Below, in pieces: positions 17,937 to 26,437 of a DNA stretch of 64,000 bases. The notes beneath the pieces are model-generated. The model did no database searches. It saw only the letters and a list, made by a program, of their open reading frames with translations, and had not been told where the DNA came from. Source of the stretch: Ampullimonas aquatilis (lineage in GTDB: Bacteria > Pseudomonadota > Gammaproteobacteria > Burkholderiales > Burkholderiaceae_D); contig NZ_CP183834.1 in NCBI RefSeq assembly GCF_049675895.1, forward strand, positions 1,426,001-1,490,000. The letters run 5' to 3'. The position numbers and the translations under genes are program-made. How positions within the stretch are numbered: the first letter of the stretch is position 1; every line of letters begins with the position of its first letter.

Positions 17937-18728
17937 TTAGCGGAAGATGTCTTTCCATTCACGCAGGGCCGCAAAGGCGTCGAGGCGACTGGTAATGGCC
18001 TGACCTTTGATGGTGGTGGCCATTTTGCGCAGGGCGGGTTCGTCGCAGCGCAAAAATGGATTGACCTTTTTTTCCAGACCGATCGAGCTGGGAATCGTTG
18101 GTTTTTCTTCTTCACGCAAAGCCAGACAGTGTCTTTCGTACAGTGCCAGCTCGGTATTGGCAAGGTCGACCGCACGGGCAAAGCGAATATTGGGCAGTGT
18201 GTATTCATGGGCGCAATACACCAGCGTGTCATCAGGCAGGGCGGTCAGTTTGTCCAGCGAAGCCAGCATTTGTTCGGGCGTGCCTTCAAACAGACGGCCA
18301 CAACCACATGAAAACAGCGTGTCACCGCAAAATACCGTGTCACCGAGCGCCTCATTGGCGGCATGATAAAACGCGATGTGACCCTTGGTGTGGCCACCCA
18401 CATCCATCACCTTGAAATCATTGCCCAAAACGCTCACCGTATCACCTTCATTGACTTTTTCGGTCAGCTCTTCAATGATTTCAGCAGCCGGGCCAATAAT
18501 GCGTTTGAGCGATTCGCTGGCAAAGTATTTTAAAGCGGGGATGCCACCGACATGATCCGGATGGTGATGGGTAATCAGGATGTCGGTCAGTGTCAGGCCT
18601 TGTTCTTCGAGAGCGCTGATGACTGGCGCGGCCTGGCCGGGATCAACCACCACAGCATATTTGCCATCTGACAATAGCCAGATGTAATTATCGTTAAAGG
18701 CGCTAATTGGGGTAACGGTGATACTCAT
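17937..18728 (-). CDS. gloB: hydroxyacylglutathione hydrolase (glyoxalase II)
   Basis: 263 residues. Hydrolyses S-lactoylglutathione to lactate and glutathione, the second step of methylglyoxal detoxification. The metallo-beta-lactamase motif THHHPDH is at residues 53-59; further metal ligands are in 'DVGGHTKGHIAFY', 'CGDTLFSCGCGRLFEG' and 'CAHEYT'. The family's C-terminal domain with 'NPFLRC' is present. It is divergent from the methyltransferase gene, as in E. coli gloB-yafS. Confidence 0.95.
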   Translation of the reverse strand: MSITVTPISAFNDNYIWLLSDGKYAVVVDPGQAAPVISALEEQGLTLTDILITHHHPDHVGGIPALKYFASESLKRIIGPAAEIIEELTEKVNEGDTVSVLGNDFKVMDVGGHTKGHIAFYHAANEALGDTVFCGDTLFSCGCGRLFEGTPEQMLASLDKLTALPDDTLVYCAHEYTLPNIRFARAVDLANTELALYERHCLALREEEKPTIPSSIGLEKKVNPFLRCDEPALRKMATTIKGQAITSRLDAFAALREWKDIFR

Positions 18729-18809
18729 AGTGGGCTTTAAGCGGTATAGCCAAGGAAGGCGTGGAAATGGTAATTTACTGGCTGCTCAACAAACTGTCTA
18801 CAATTGGGC

Positions 18810-19772
18810 ATGACTTTGTCTTCCCCCATACTATACCCTGATTCGCCGGAGCCCGAATTTTCGCCGTCGCCCTGTCCGCCACCCAAGGACCTGGCCTGGC
18901 GACAATGGTTGGCAACGCCGCCCGGCCAATACCTGCTCAAATGGGAGCGCCGCCAGATGGACGCCTTGGTGGGCGATATCTTTGGCTATAACGCCTTGCA
19001 GTTGGGTCTGCCCGAATTAAACGCGCTGCAGGAAAACCGCATGCCCTTTCATTGCCTGGTGCTGGAACACGCCGACGAAACCTGCCTGGAGGAAATGGTG
19101 GGTCTGGAGCGACTCAGTCAGTGGCCCACCGAAGTGCTCAATCACGAAACCAACGAACGGGGCGAAGTGCGGGTGGCGGCCCAGGCCAAAATCAATCCGC
19201 GGCGCCAGCTGGTGGCTTCATTTCATGAGTTACCGGTGGCTTCGCAAAGTATCGATCTGGTGGTGTTACCGCATGTGCTGGAGTTTGCGGCAGATCCGCA
19301 CGAGGTTTTGCGTGAAGTGGAGCGCGTGCTCCGCCCGGAGGGGCAGGTCATTATCAGTGGCTTCAATCCCTATAGTTTATGGGGTGCGCGTCAGCGCAGC
19401 GGCGCATTGATGCGTGCACTTAATGGTGGTGTGGGACGAGCGGAAGATCAATATTTACCCGGCGCGGAAGAGTTGCTCGGTGTGCGACGCCTGAAAGACT
19501 GGCTCAAACTTTTGGGTTTTGAAGTCAGTCGCGGTCGTTTTGGCTGTTATCGGCCGCCATTTAAAACCAGCAAATGGCTCAATCGTTGGGAATTCATGGA
19601 AAAGGCAGGCGATCGTTGGTGGCCAATTTTTGGTTCAGCCTACACGATTGCTGCCATCAAGCGGGTCAAGGGCATGCGTCTGATTGGTCCGGCCTGGAAA
19701 AAGCGCGCCAGTGTCACGCGGCTCTCGCCCGCAGCGCAGCGCGTACAAAAACAGCATTCACGTCAGGTATAG
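18810..19772 (+). CDS. SAM-dependent methyltransferase, YafS-like
   Basis: 320 residues from the ATG at 18810; a TTG two codons earlier is also possible. The class I methyltransferase core is partly degenerate: 'LVVLPHVLEFAADPHEVLREVERVLRPEG' in pieces is the post-I to motif III region, followed by 'GQVIISGFNPYSLWGAR'. The N-terminal 110 residues replace a standard motif I and carry family-specific 'KWERRQMDALVGDIFGYNALQLG'. Its position between gloB and rnhA is conserved in proteobacteria (yafS in E. coli). The substrate is unknown. Confidence 0.85.
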   Translation: MTLSSPILYPDSPEPEFSPSPCPPPKDLAWRQWLATPPGQYLLKWERRQMDALVGDIFGYNALQLGLPELNALQENRMPFHCLVLEHADETCLEEMVGLERLSQWPTEVLNHETNERGEVRVAAQAKINPRRQLVASFHELPVASQSIDLVVLPHVLEFAADPHEVLREVERVLRPEGQVIISGFNPYSLWGARQRSGALMRALNGGVGRAEDQYLPGAEELLGVRRLKDWLKLLGFEVSRGRFGCYRPPFKTSKWLNRWEFMEKAGDRWWPIFGSAYTIAAIKRVKGMRLIGPAWKKRASVTRLSPAAQRVQKQHSRQV

Positions 19773-19838
19773 TGCGGCCCTGGCTAAGAATCTTAAATCA
19801 CTTTAAAAGTAAATTAGTTAAATTAAAATTGGAGATTT

Positions 19839-20273
19839 ATGTCGCAAGTTATTGATATTTATACAGATGGTGCGTGCAAAGGTAACCCTGGCCCGGGTGG
19901 TTGGGGTGCTTTGCTGGTGGCGGGGGAGCATAAAAAAGAACTATTTGGTGGCGAAGCCAATACCACCAATAACCGGATGGAGTTGCTGGCGGTGATCCGC
20001 GCATTGGAAAGTCTAAAAAATATCAGCGAAATTCGTCTGCATACCGATTCGCAATATGTGCAAAAAGGCATGACTGAATGGATCGATGGCTGGATCAAGC
20101 GTGGTTGGCGTACTGCCAGTAAAGAGCCCGTCAAAAATGCCGATCTTTGGCAGCAGCTGCAAAAGCTGGCACAGCCGCACAAGATCGATTGGATCTGGGT
20201 GCGTGGTCATAATGGTCATCCGGGTAACGAAGCGGCGGATGAGTTGGCCAATCGTGGAATTGGCGTTATTTAA
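19839..20273 (+). CDS. rnhA: ribonuclease HI
   Basis: 144 residues. Degrades the RNA strand of RNA-DNA hybrids. The four carboxylates are visible: Asp10 (IYTDGACKGNPG), Glu48 (NRMELLAV), Asp70 (HTDSQYV) and the late Asp in 'GNEAADELAN', with the basic handle region 'WIKRGWRTASKEPVKNADLW' in pieces. An ATG follows a GGAG Shine-Dalgarno. Confidence 0.97.
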   Translation: MSQVIDIYTDGACKGNPGPGGWGALLVAGEHKKELFGGEANTTNNRMELLAVIRALESLKNISEIRLHTDSQYVQKGMTEWIDGWIKRGWRTASKEPVKNADLWQQLQKLAQPHKIDWIWVRGHNGHPGNEAADELANRGIGVI

Positions 20274-20299
20274 GTAAAATTGAGTTGATTTTGGTTGAG

Positions 20300-20346
20300 A
20301 TGAATTCATTTGATGAAATTTTCCGATCGAATTCATTGATTTTTTT
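20300..20346 (+). terminator. AT-rich terminator after rnhA
   Basis: ATGAATTC and GAATTCAT are separated by 21 nt and followed by TTGATTTTTTT. The stem is weak but the T-tract is good, 27 bp after the rnhA stop. Confidence 0.4.
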
Positions 20347-20462
20347 GTGCAAAAAACGAGATGAGCACGGCGAGTAATTCTGAAAGTAATACAGAAAGCA
20401 AGAATGTACGCGACGACTTGAGTGCAGCGATGGATTCAACTAACATCACTCTGAAGCTTGAT

Positions 20463-20542
20463 ATATACACCCTTACTGTATTTTTAAACAATCAATAAAT
20501 ACGCACTTAAGCGTTAAGAAAAGCCTTATACAAGAGTAGAGT
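20463..20542 (+). repeat. AT-rich interspersed repeat, copy 4
   Basis: One of the clearest copies: TATACACCCTTACTGTATTT, then ATCAATAAATACG and GCACTTAAGCG, then GCCTTATACA. It abuts the dnaQ start codon and therefore supplies the dnaQ leader, including AAGAGTAGAGT before the ATG. Confidence 0.65.
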
Positions 20543-21250
20543 ATGCGATTAATTGTGCTGGATACCGAAACCACCGGCTTGAGTCCGCAAGATGGCCATC
20601 GGGTCATTGAAGTGGGTTGTGTGGAGCTGATTGACCGTCGTCTGACTGGCAATAACTACCACCGTTACATCAATCCGCAGCGCGACAGCGATGAGGGTGC
20701 GTTGCGTGTTCACGGTTTAACGAGCGAATTTTTAAGTCAGCATCCGGTGTTTGAGAATATTGCCGACGAGCTGATGGATTATCTACGCGGGGCGGATATC
20801 TTGATTCACAACGCACCGTTTGATATGGGCTTTTTGGATGCCGAGCTTAAACGGCTTGGTCAGCCCTTGTTCAAGGCGCAGGTTGGCAAGGTAACGGACA
20901 GTCTGGTATTGGCCAAAGAACTTCATCCGGGCAAGCGTAATTCACTGGATGCACTCTGCGAGCGCTACGACATTTCCAATTCGCATCGTAAATTGCACGG
21001 TGCCTTGCTGGATGCGGAATTATTGGCCGACGTTTATATGGCCATGACGCGGGGCCAGAGCAGCCTGGGTGTGGATGCGATGATGGAAGGAGATCTGGTT
21101 GAGCTGCAGTTTGATGCGAGCCGTTTGCCGGTTTTATCTGCCACCGCAGATGAACTGACGGATCACGAAAAAGTGCTGGATGCGATTGCCAAAGAATCGC
21201 GTGGCGTACCGGTTTGGCGCCGTATTGTCGAGGCAGATAAGGCGGCTTGA
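20543..21250 (+). CDS. dnaQ: DNA polymerase III epsilon subunit (3'-5' proofreading exonuclease)
   Basis: 235 residues. DEDDh exonuclease: Exo I 'VLDTETTGLSP' (Asp7, Glu9), Exo II 'ILIHNAPFDMGFLDAEL' with the Asp, and Exo III 'SHRKLHGALLDAELLADVY' with the His and Asp. The C-terminal tail should bind the alpha subunit. The rnhA-dnaQ order is conserved in proteobacteria. Confidence 0.96.
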   Translation: MRLIVLDTETTGLSPQDGHRVIEVGCVELIDRRLTGNNYHRYINPQRDSDEGALRVHGLTSEFLSQHPVFENIADELMDYLRGADILIHNAPFDMGFLDAELKRLGQPLFKAQVGKVTDSLVLAKELHPGKRNSLDALCERYDISNSHRKLHGALLDAELLADVYMAMTRGQSSLGVDAMMEGDLVELQFDASRLPVLSATADELTDHEKVLDAIAKESRGVPVWRRIVEADKAA

Positions 21251-21384
21251 AAGTTGTTTAACTTGCATTTTTCACTCGCGCATTTCATTTGTATTCCCTC
21301 GAATGGGCGGGTTGCTTAACAGGTCACGGAATTGGTTGCTCAATTTGCATTTTTGCTCGTTTTGCAGGCTGCTGATTTCATGCC

Positions 21385-22278
21385 TTAGTCCGGTGCAACA
21401 ACCAATAATTGGTCAAGCAGCCACTGCTGCAGGTATTGAATTGCCGTACTGGCTGCACCTGCTTCACCCACTTGCCAGGCGCAGGCCGCGCACAGTTCGC
21501 CAAAACTTACATCCGCCTTGGTATTGCCCATCTTAATACTTTCCAATAAACGGGCTTCCATGTTGTCCAGCGAGCGCCAGTAGCAGACCAACTCCTTACG
21601 CCAGATCAGCATATCGTGCACCAAGGGCGCAGGTGGTGTGACCTCGGCTGCCTCGTCTTTGGTGAGGGTTTGCCAGATTGGTTCTACCTGCCAATCCACG
21701 GACAAAATGTGTGCCGTTGGATGCAGCCGCAGTGGCAAGTCGGCCCATTGTTCCGGTGCCAGTTGCGCTAATGTGGCCGCGTTGAGCAAAGGTGCATCGG
21801 CACCATCAAATGCGCTGCGTACCGCCCATTCCATGCGTACCAAATCGACAATGGCAGGGTGCGGAATCAGGTTTTCATGGCTGCTTAAAAACTCGCTCAG
21901 CAAATGTCCAAACCAGCGTATGGAAGGATGCTGCGAGGGATGTGCCGCCAAGTAAGCATGGGCAATCTCGCTAAACGCATCATCACCGACCACCTTGTGC
22001 AAAATCGGATAGTTATCGCGCAGCGCTTCTTCAAGGCGTGAGCGAAAGGCAAAGGTATAAATACCAAAGCGGGTCGGCAGATCAGCAATCTGGCGGCCAT
22101 CTGAATTGGCTGGATTGGGCTGTGAGTTGAACAATTGCTTCGGCATAATCTGCTTCACCAGACCTTGTTGAAACTGGTTTTGTAATGTCAGCAAGGCGGC
22201 CTGCATTGTCACAGCATGGTTTGTTTTGATGGTGTCAGGGGTGGGTGAGTTCATCAGCAGATTCCTTGCATTCATCAA
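21385..22278 (-). CDS. DUF2063 protein, bufferin maturation partner (BufC-like)
   Basis: 297 residues. It begins with a helical segment 'LLTLQNQFQQGLVKQI', then 'RFGIYTFAFRSRLEEALRDNYPILHKVVGDDAFSEIAHAYLAAHPS' in pieces, the DUF2063 signature (RIYrN.F..L...L...FP in homologues). DUF2063 proteins accompany DUF692 enzymes and bind the precursor peptide. It is the last gene of a minus-strand set: precursor at 23.2 kb, DUF692 enzyme, then this gene 50 bp later. The first 23 residues could be trimmed to a later Met. Confidence 0.85.
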   Translation of the reverse strand: MMNARNLLMNSPTPDTIKTNHAVTMQAALLTLQNQFQQGLVKQIMPKQLFNSQPNPANSDGRQIADLPTRFGIYTFAFRSRLEEALRDNYPILHKVVGDDAFSEIAHAYLAAHPSQHPSIRWFGHLLSEFLSSHENLIPHPAIVDLVRMEWAVRSAFDGADAPLLNAATLAQLAPEQWADLPLRLHPTAHILSVDWQVEPIWQTLTKDEAAEVTPPAPLVHDMLIWRKELVCYWRSLDNMEARLLESIKMGNTKADVSFGELCAACAWQVGEAGAASTAIQYLQQWLLDQLLVVAPD

Positions 22279-22328
22279 TCATTACGCCACCGATTACGTG
22301 ACAAATAAGCTACGAGTTAAGCCGCGAA

Positions 22329-23159
22329 TTACGCCACTTCGAGCACACAGTGCTGGTTGAGTTCACGCGCCTGGGCCAGCTCACCGAGCAGCTCATCAAG
22401 CGGTGGCATATTGTCGTCGCGCTCAATCATGGTGGGTATGGGCCCAATCCGTGAAATGGTATACGCATACAGCGCCCAGACCTTGTCGCAGACTGGATGA
22501 TCATGCGTGTCGATGATGTAGTCGCCATGATCTTCATGACCTGCCAAATGAATTTGCGCAATCCGCTCGGCTGGTATTGCATTCACATACTCATGCGGAT
22601 CAAAACCGTGATTGACGCTACTCACATAAATATTGTTCACATCCAGCAGCAGGCGGCAATCGGCACGTTTGGCCAGCTCGGCCACAAAAGTCCATTCGGG
22701 CATTTCATCGGCGGCATAGCTGACGTAGCTTGATACGTTTTCCAGTACCAGCTGACGTCCCAATATATCTTGCACCTGGCTGATGCGGCTCACCAGATGT
22801 TGCAGCGCGGCTTCGGTATAGGGCATGGGCAGCAAGTCGTGCAGATTCATCTGCTCGGTGCCGGTCCAGCAGATATGGTCGGACACCCAACCCGGCTCGA
22901 TGCGTGCAATCAATGCCTTGAGCTCTTGCAGATAATTCAAATTCAACGGTGCCGTGCTGCCGATCGACATTGATACACCATGCATCACCATCGGGTAATC
23001 CTGGCGAATCTTGTCCAGAAAGTAGTGTGGTTTGCCACCGGGCACCATATAGTTTTCCGAAATCACTTCCAGCCAATCGACTGCCGGTTTGCGCTCAATG
23101 AAATCGACATAGTGTTCGGTTCGCAGACCCAGGCCAAAACCCTTGATAGACGTTGTCAC
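22329..23159 (-). CDS. DUF692 multinuclear non-heme iron oxidase (BufB/MbnB family)
   Basis: 276 residues, a TIM-barrel of the MNIO family that modifies cysteines of RiPP precursors using iron and oxygen. Likely iron ligands are visible: His60 (VMHGVSMS), Glu140 (VLENVSSY), Asp173 with Asn175/176 (LLDVNNIY), His204 and His208 (IHLAGHED), and a late Glu in 'TMIERDDN'. It lies 79 bp after a Cys-rich DUF2282 precursor and before a DUF2063 gene, the arrangement of bufferin clusters. The assignment rests on family motifs and context. Confidence 0.9.
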   Translation of the reverse strand: MTTSIKGFGLGLRTEHYVDFIERKPAVDWLEVISENYMVPGGKPHYFLDKIRQDYPMVMHGVSMSIGSTAPLNLNYLQELKALIARIEPGWVSDHICWTGTEQMNLHDLLPMPYTEAALQHLVSRISQVQDILGRQLVLENVSSYVSYAADEMPEWTFVAELAKRADCRLLLDVNNIYVSSVNHGFDPHEYVNAIPAERIAQIHLAGHEDHGDYIIDTHDHPVCDKVWALYAYTISRIGPIPTMIERDDNMPPLDELLGELAQARELNQHCVLEVA

Positions 23160-23238
23160 GATAATCCTCTGTAGTCCAGATAAAAATCAGGCCTGGTCAA
23201 CACGCCCCAGGCCGGATCAGGATAAAGTAGCTTTAGAC

Positions 23239-23496
23239 TTATTTGAGCACTTTGCCGCCAGCTGAAGTGCATTCTTCAGCAGATTTGGAATGAGTCCAGC
23301 CCTGACCTTTGCAGGAGTTCTGGCCTTTACAACCGCTCTTGGCAGTCTTGCATTCGGAAGTGCCCTTGCAGCTATTGATACCGGCGCACTTGACACCCAT
23401 TTCGTCAGCAGCATGAGCCAGTGTTGGTACGGCAAAACCAGTAAACAGAGCAGCAGCAGTGGCAGCGATCGCCATTTGTGATTTGATATTCAGCAT
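23239..23496 (-). CDS. DUF2282 bufferin-type precursor peptide
   Basis: 85 residues with a signal peptide (cleavage near HAADEM). The mature part has six cysteines at about 37, 43, 49, 56, 62 and 76, the middle four in the repeating context SCKG/ECKT/GCKG/SCKG and the last in EECTSAGG. DUF2282 proteins are bufferins: exported peptides whose core cysteines are modified by the DUF692 enzyme and which bind copper. A strong AGGAG precedes the ATG. No DoxX-type (bufD) gene follows in this cluster. Confidence 0.9.
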   Translation of the reverse strand: MLNIKSQMAIAATAAALFTGFAVPTLAHAADEMGVKCAGINSCKGTSECKTAKSGCKGQNSCKGQGWTHSKSAEECTSAGGKVLK

Positions 23497-23849
23497 GTTT
23501 TTCTCCTGAGGAAAAAGTTAAAGACAAAAAATTAAGAAGTATTAAGGAGCTGATTAATCATTACCCCTCGCAGCATCAGTCGCCGCATTCAACGATTCAT
23601 TACACAAAATGATCAAAAAAATTAAAAATCTTTTAAACCTGTTTTTAATCAAGGAGTTGCAGTTATTTCGTCAAGCAAAAATCCTTTTAAAGGATCGTTG
23701 AAAAAGACTAAAGAATATAAAAAATTCAGACTGCACTGATGAGTCTGCTTGCTGCATACAAGGTTGACTTCTTTGCCGGGATTGGATTGAGACAAATAAC
23801 AGCGCATGTCATAATCCACCTTCCTGGCACATTGAAACAATGTTGCTTC
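23497..23849. other. region upstream of the bufferin cluster
   Basis: AT-rich and expected to carry the minus-strand promoter of the bufferin genes. I see no obvious operator palindrome and no credible gene; the frame at 23649-23840 lacks coding features. Confidence 0.4.
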
Positions 23850-23924
23850 GGGCGGTTAACTCAGGGGTAGAGTGCCACCTTCACACGGTGGAAGCCACTG
23901 GTTCGATCCCAGTATCGCCCACCA
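23850..23924 (+). tRNA. tRNA-Val (anticodon CAC)
   Basis: Full cloverleaf: acceptor GGGCGGT pairs with ATCGCCC, D-arm ACTC/GAGT, anticodon stem CCACC/GGTGG around TTCACAC (anticodon CAC, reads GUG), and T-arm ACTGG/CCAGT around TTCGATC. The 3' ACCA end is encoded. Confidence 0.95.
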
Positions 23925-24012
23925 CTTTCACATTTGCTCAAATTGACGGCACTTTGTTTGACGGCAACCTGATATAAATGCGAGCTGCAATCATATTCCT
24001 ATTTAGCACACC

Positions 24013-24165
24013 ATGACCAGATCATCTGCAACTCCCAAATTTGGTCGACTCATGATCATCTGTGTCGCCACAGCCATTTTTTGCGGCGTGCTGACCTGGT
24101 TCATGGCCACGCATGTTGAAGACTGCTGCGACCTGTCATTTCTGTCCAGGATCATTGCGCATTGA
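24013..24165 (+). CDS. possible 50-residue single-pass membrane protein
   Basis: Short frame beginning MTRSSATPKFGRLMIICV, with a hydrophobic segment (roughly residues 14-31) flanked by basic residues and followed by a short tail with paired cysteines (EDCCDL). The basic start, membrane helix and stop look genuine, but there is no strong Shine-Dalgarno. It sits alone between tRNA-Val and the ECF41 promoter. Confidence 0.4.
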   Translation: MTRSSATPKFGRLMIICVATAIFCGVLTWFMATHVEDCCDLSFLSRIIAH

Positions 24166-24314
24166 TCAGCTTGGCTACGGTACTGAATGAGGGAGTGGGC
24201 GATAGTTAATTTCGTTTATTGCCATCCCATTTTTCATTTTGTTATCCAGCGCTATGTTTGACGATTGGCATTTTGTTATTTAGGTTGATCGCCTCAAAAT
24301 TTCTTGTCGAGGAT

Positions 24315-24341
24315 TGTCACAATAGCCGATGTTGGTACGTC
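24315..24341 (+). promoter_or_regulatory. ECF41-type promoter of the sigma factor gene
   Basis: TGTCACA at 24315-24321 and CGTC at 24338-24341 with a 16 bp spacer, an exact match to the known ECF41 promoter form. It lies 27 bp before the sigma factor start codon, implying autoregulation. Confidence 0.85.
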
Positions 24342-24368
24342 TAAACTGATTGGGCCTTAATCAGGCTC

Positions 24369-25298
24369 ATGAAACGATCGGACAACCTCACTATCTCGAC
24401 TTCTATGTCAATTCATCTAGCACCATTCAATCAACAGCGGCCCCGATTATTTGGTATTGCTTATCGCATGCTTGGCTCACGTGCCGAGGCCGAAGATATT
24501 GTCCAAGAGGCATACATTCGTTGGAGTCAGTCGGATCTGGCTACGATTGAATCAGTGCCAGCCTGGTTGGTCACCGTGACTAGCCGTTTGAGTATTGATC
24601 GCTTGCGTGTACTCAAGCAGGAGCGTGCATCTTATCCTGGACCTTGGCTACCTGAGCCAGTCAATGATATTGATTATTCAACACCGGAAACGCTACTCGA
24701 ATTTCAGCATGATTTGTCATTTGCGTTAATGGTTGTGTTGGAGGCGTTGACCGCGGAGGAACGGGCTGCCTTTTTATTGCGCGAAGTATTTGATCAGAAC
24801 TATGCCGACCTTGCCAAATTGCTGAATAAGACCGATGCAGCCTGTCGACAGTTGGTGCATCGTGCCAGGGAGCGTGTACGTGCACAGCAGCCACGTTTCA
24901 AAGTATCCAAGGCAGATCACCTGCGAGTATTACAGCAGTTCATGAGGGCAGCCAGTTCGGGCAATCGGCAGGATATCTTGCATCTGCTGCATGACGATGT
25001 GATATCAACCTCGGATGGTGGCGGCAAGGTCATGTCGACTAACCGGCCATTGCATGGGCCACAGCGAATCAGTTGGCTTTATTATGCCGTGGCACGTCGT
25101 TTTGGCGCACAACTTGAGTGGTGTTTTGCCATGGTCAATGGTGAAGCGGCGATTGCCCGTTATTTTGAGTCTAACTTGCATTCAGTGATGATGGTGCAAA
25201 CTGATGGACAACAAGTGACCCGTATCTTCAACGTCATGAACCCGGATAAATTGCAAAGACTGAACATGTCATTGCTGAAAGTGACTGTCACAAAATAA
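24369..25298 (+). CDS. ECF41 family RNA polymerase sigma factor (SigJ-like)
   Basis: 309 residues: sigma region 2 ('RLFGIAYRMLGSRAEAEDIVQE' in pieces), region 4 ('LTAEERAAFLLREVFD' to 'ACRQLVHRARERV') and a SnoaL-like C-terminal extension. The three ECF41 marker motifs are present: WLPEP in the linker (about 93-97), DGGGK (216-220) and NPDKL (291-295). In this family the extension replaces a separate anti-sigma factor and regulates the sigma factor itself. The partner gene downstream encodes a carboxymuconolactone decarboxylase-like protein, the standard ECF41 linkage. Confidence 0.93.
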   Translation: MKRSDNLTISTSMSIHLAPFNQQRPRLFGIAYRMLGSRAEAEDIVQEAYIRWSQSDLATIESVPAWLVTVTSRLSIDRLRVLKQERASYPGPWLPEPVNDIDYSTPETLLEFQHDLSFALMVVLEALTAEERAAFLLREVFDQNYADLAKLLNKTDAACRQLVHRARERVRAQQPRFKVSKADHLRVLQQFMRAASSGNRQDILHLLHDDVISTSDGGGKVMSTNRPLHGPQRISWLYYAVARRFGAQLEWCFAMVNGEAAIARYFESNLHSVMMVQTDGQQVTRIFNVMNPDKLQRLNMSLLKVTVTK

Positions 25299-25312
25299 CA
25301 TGGATATCCGTC
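25286..25312 (+). promoter_or_regulatory. ECF41-type promoter of the AhpD-like gene
   Basis: TGTCACA at 25286-25292, 16 bp spacer, CGTC at 25309-25312. It overlaps the last codons and stop of the sigma factor gene and lies 52 bp before the likely start of the next gene. Confidence 0.88.
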
Positions 25313-25363
25313 TTGTCATTGTGTTTTGGCCATGGGGCTGAAAACAAGATGATAAGGACGATG

Positions 25364-25828
25364 ATGACAACGACTGCCAACAACCTGCGTTTACCCTATT
25401 GGAACTTGGCCCCGGAATTGTTTGCAGCCATGCGACAGGTTTCCGAACGACTTTCCATTTGTACAGTGGAATCACGCCTGATTGAGCTTGTGTATCAACG
25501 TGTATCGCAAATCAATGGCTGTGCCTTTTGCCTGGGGATGCATGCCGAGCATTTGCGTGAGGCCGGTGAGACCAGTGCGCGATTGGATCAACTGGCCGGT
25601 TGGCGGGAAAGTCTTTTGTATACACCAGCTGAGCGAGCGGCGTTGAACTGGGCAGAGTCATTGACCCAGATTGCCGTTACGCATGCCACCGATGTGGATT
25701 ATCAACCCTTGCTGAATCATTTTAATGCTCGTCAGATTGCAGAATTGACCTTTGCCATTAGCCAAATGAATGCCTGGAACCGTATGGCCATCGCCATGCG
25801 TCAGTCCGCTAAAGGTGTGTCAGCATGA
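25364..25828 (+). CDS. carboxymuconolactone decarboxylase / AhpD-like protein
   Basis: 154 residues from the ATG at 25364, which has AAGGA five bases upstream; earlier in-frame starts lack one. The alkylhydroperoxidase AhpD core is present: a CAFCLGMH motif (C-x-x-C-x3-H) preceded by 'LIELVYQRVSQINGC'. Family members are peroxidases or decarboxylases, and those linked to ECF41 sigma factors are its main known target. The stop overlaps the next start (ATGA), so the cupin gene is co-translated. Confidence 0.92.
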   Translation: MTTTANNLRLPYWNLAPELFAAMRQVSERLSICTVESRLIELVYQRVSQINGCAFCLGMHAEHLREAGETSARLDQLAGWRESLLYTPAERAALNWAESLTQIAVTHATDVDYQPLLNHFNARQIAELTFAISQMNAWNRMAIAMRQSAKGVSA

Positions 25829-26244
25829 TTCCCCGCTACATGATTGCGCAATTATTTCGGCCATTTTTATTGTGTGCGCTGATGATGAATACTCATTACA
25901 CAAGTGCTCATGAAGTCGCTGCCAACCAGCAAGGTGTGCTCTTGCAAAAACCGTTGGCCATGGGCCTGGATGAGTTGCAGATGCGCGTGATAGAAATACC
26001 TCCCGGGGCTGTTTCGCCAGCGCATCGTCACCAGGCGCAAGTATTTGTTTATCTGCTGGAAGGGCAGATGTTGATGCAAGTGGCTGGTGAGCCGGAGGTG
26101 CTGCTCAAGGCAGGCGATACCTTTTATGAAAAGCCGGACGATATTCATCTGCAGGCTCGTAATCTGGATGCCGACAAGCCAGCCCGTTTTTTGGTATTTC
26201 TGGTCAAGCAGCAAGGTTTACCGGCGGTATTGCCAGTCAAATAG
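25825..26244 (+). CDS. exported cupin-domain protein
   Basis: 139 residues. A hydrophobic N-terminus (about residues 8-28, ending near SAHE) suggests a signal peptide. A single cupin barrel follows: motif 1 'GAVSPAHRHQAQVFVYLLEG' gives likely metal ligands (the histidines and the Glu position occupied by Gln) and motif 2 'AGDTFYEKPDDIHLQ' contains a further His. It overlaps the AhpD-like gene by 4 bp and so belongs to the ECF41 regulon. Its ligand is unknown. Confidence 0.85.
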   Translation: MIPRYMIAQLFRPFLLCALMMNTHYTSAHEVAANQQGVLLQKPLAMGLDELQMRVIEIPPGAVSPAHRHQAQVFVYLLEGQMLMQVAGEPEVLLKAGDTFYEKPDDIHLQARNLDADKPARFLVFLVKQQGLPAVLPVK

Positions 26245-26252
26245 AGGAGAAC

Positions 26253-26299
26253 AAAAAAAATGATTCGGCCTGCATAGCAGCAATACTGCAGGCCGAATC
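26253..26299 (-). terminator. terminator of the prp operon
   Basis: Perfect 13 bp inverted repeat GATTCGGCCTGCA / TGCAGGCCGAATC with a 12 nt loop. On the minus strand it is followed by ATTTTTTTT. It lies 139 bp after the prpE stop and also faces the end of the cupin gene, so it may serve both. Confidence 0.8.
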
Positions 26300-26437
26300 T
26301 GGGCAATCGCCCGGAGGGCACCCGCCTTAATGGGCATTAGAAGCGGGTGTGTTTTGGAACTTGCTCGGTTTTGCTTTTGAATTGCTTTTGAATTGCTTTC
26401 GACTTACTTTCTGACTTCATCACTTTTTAAAACGGCA

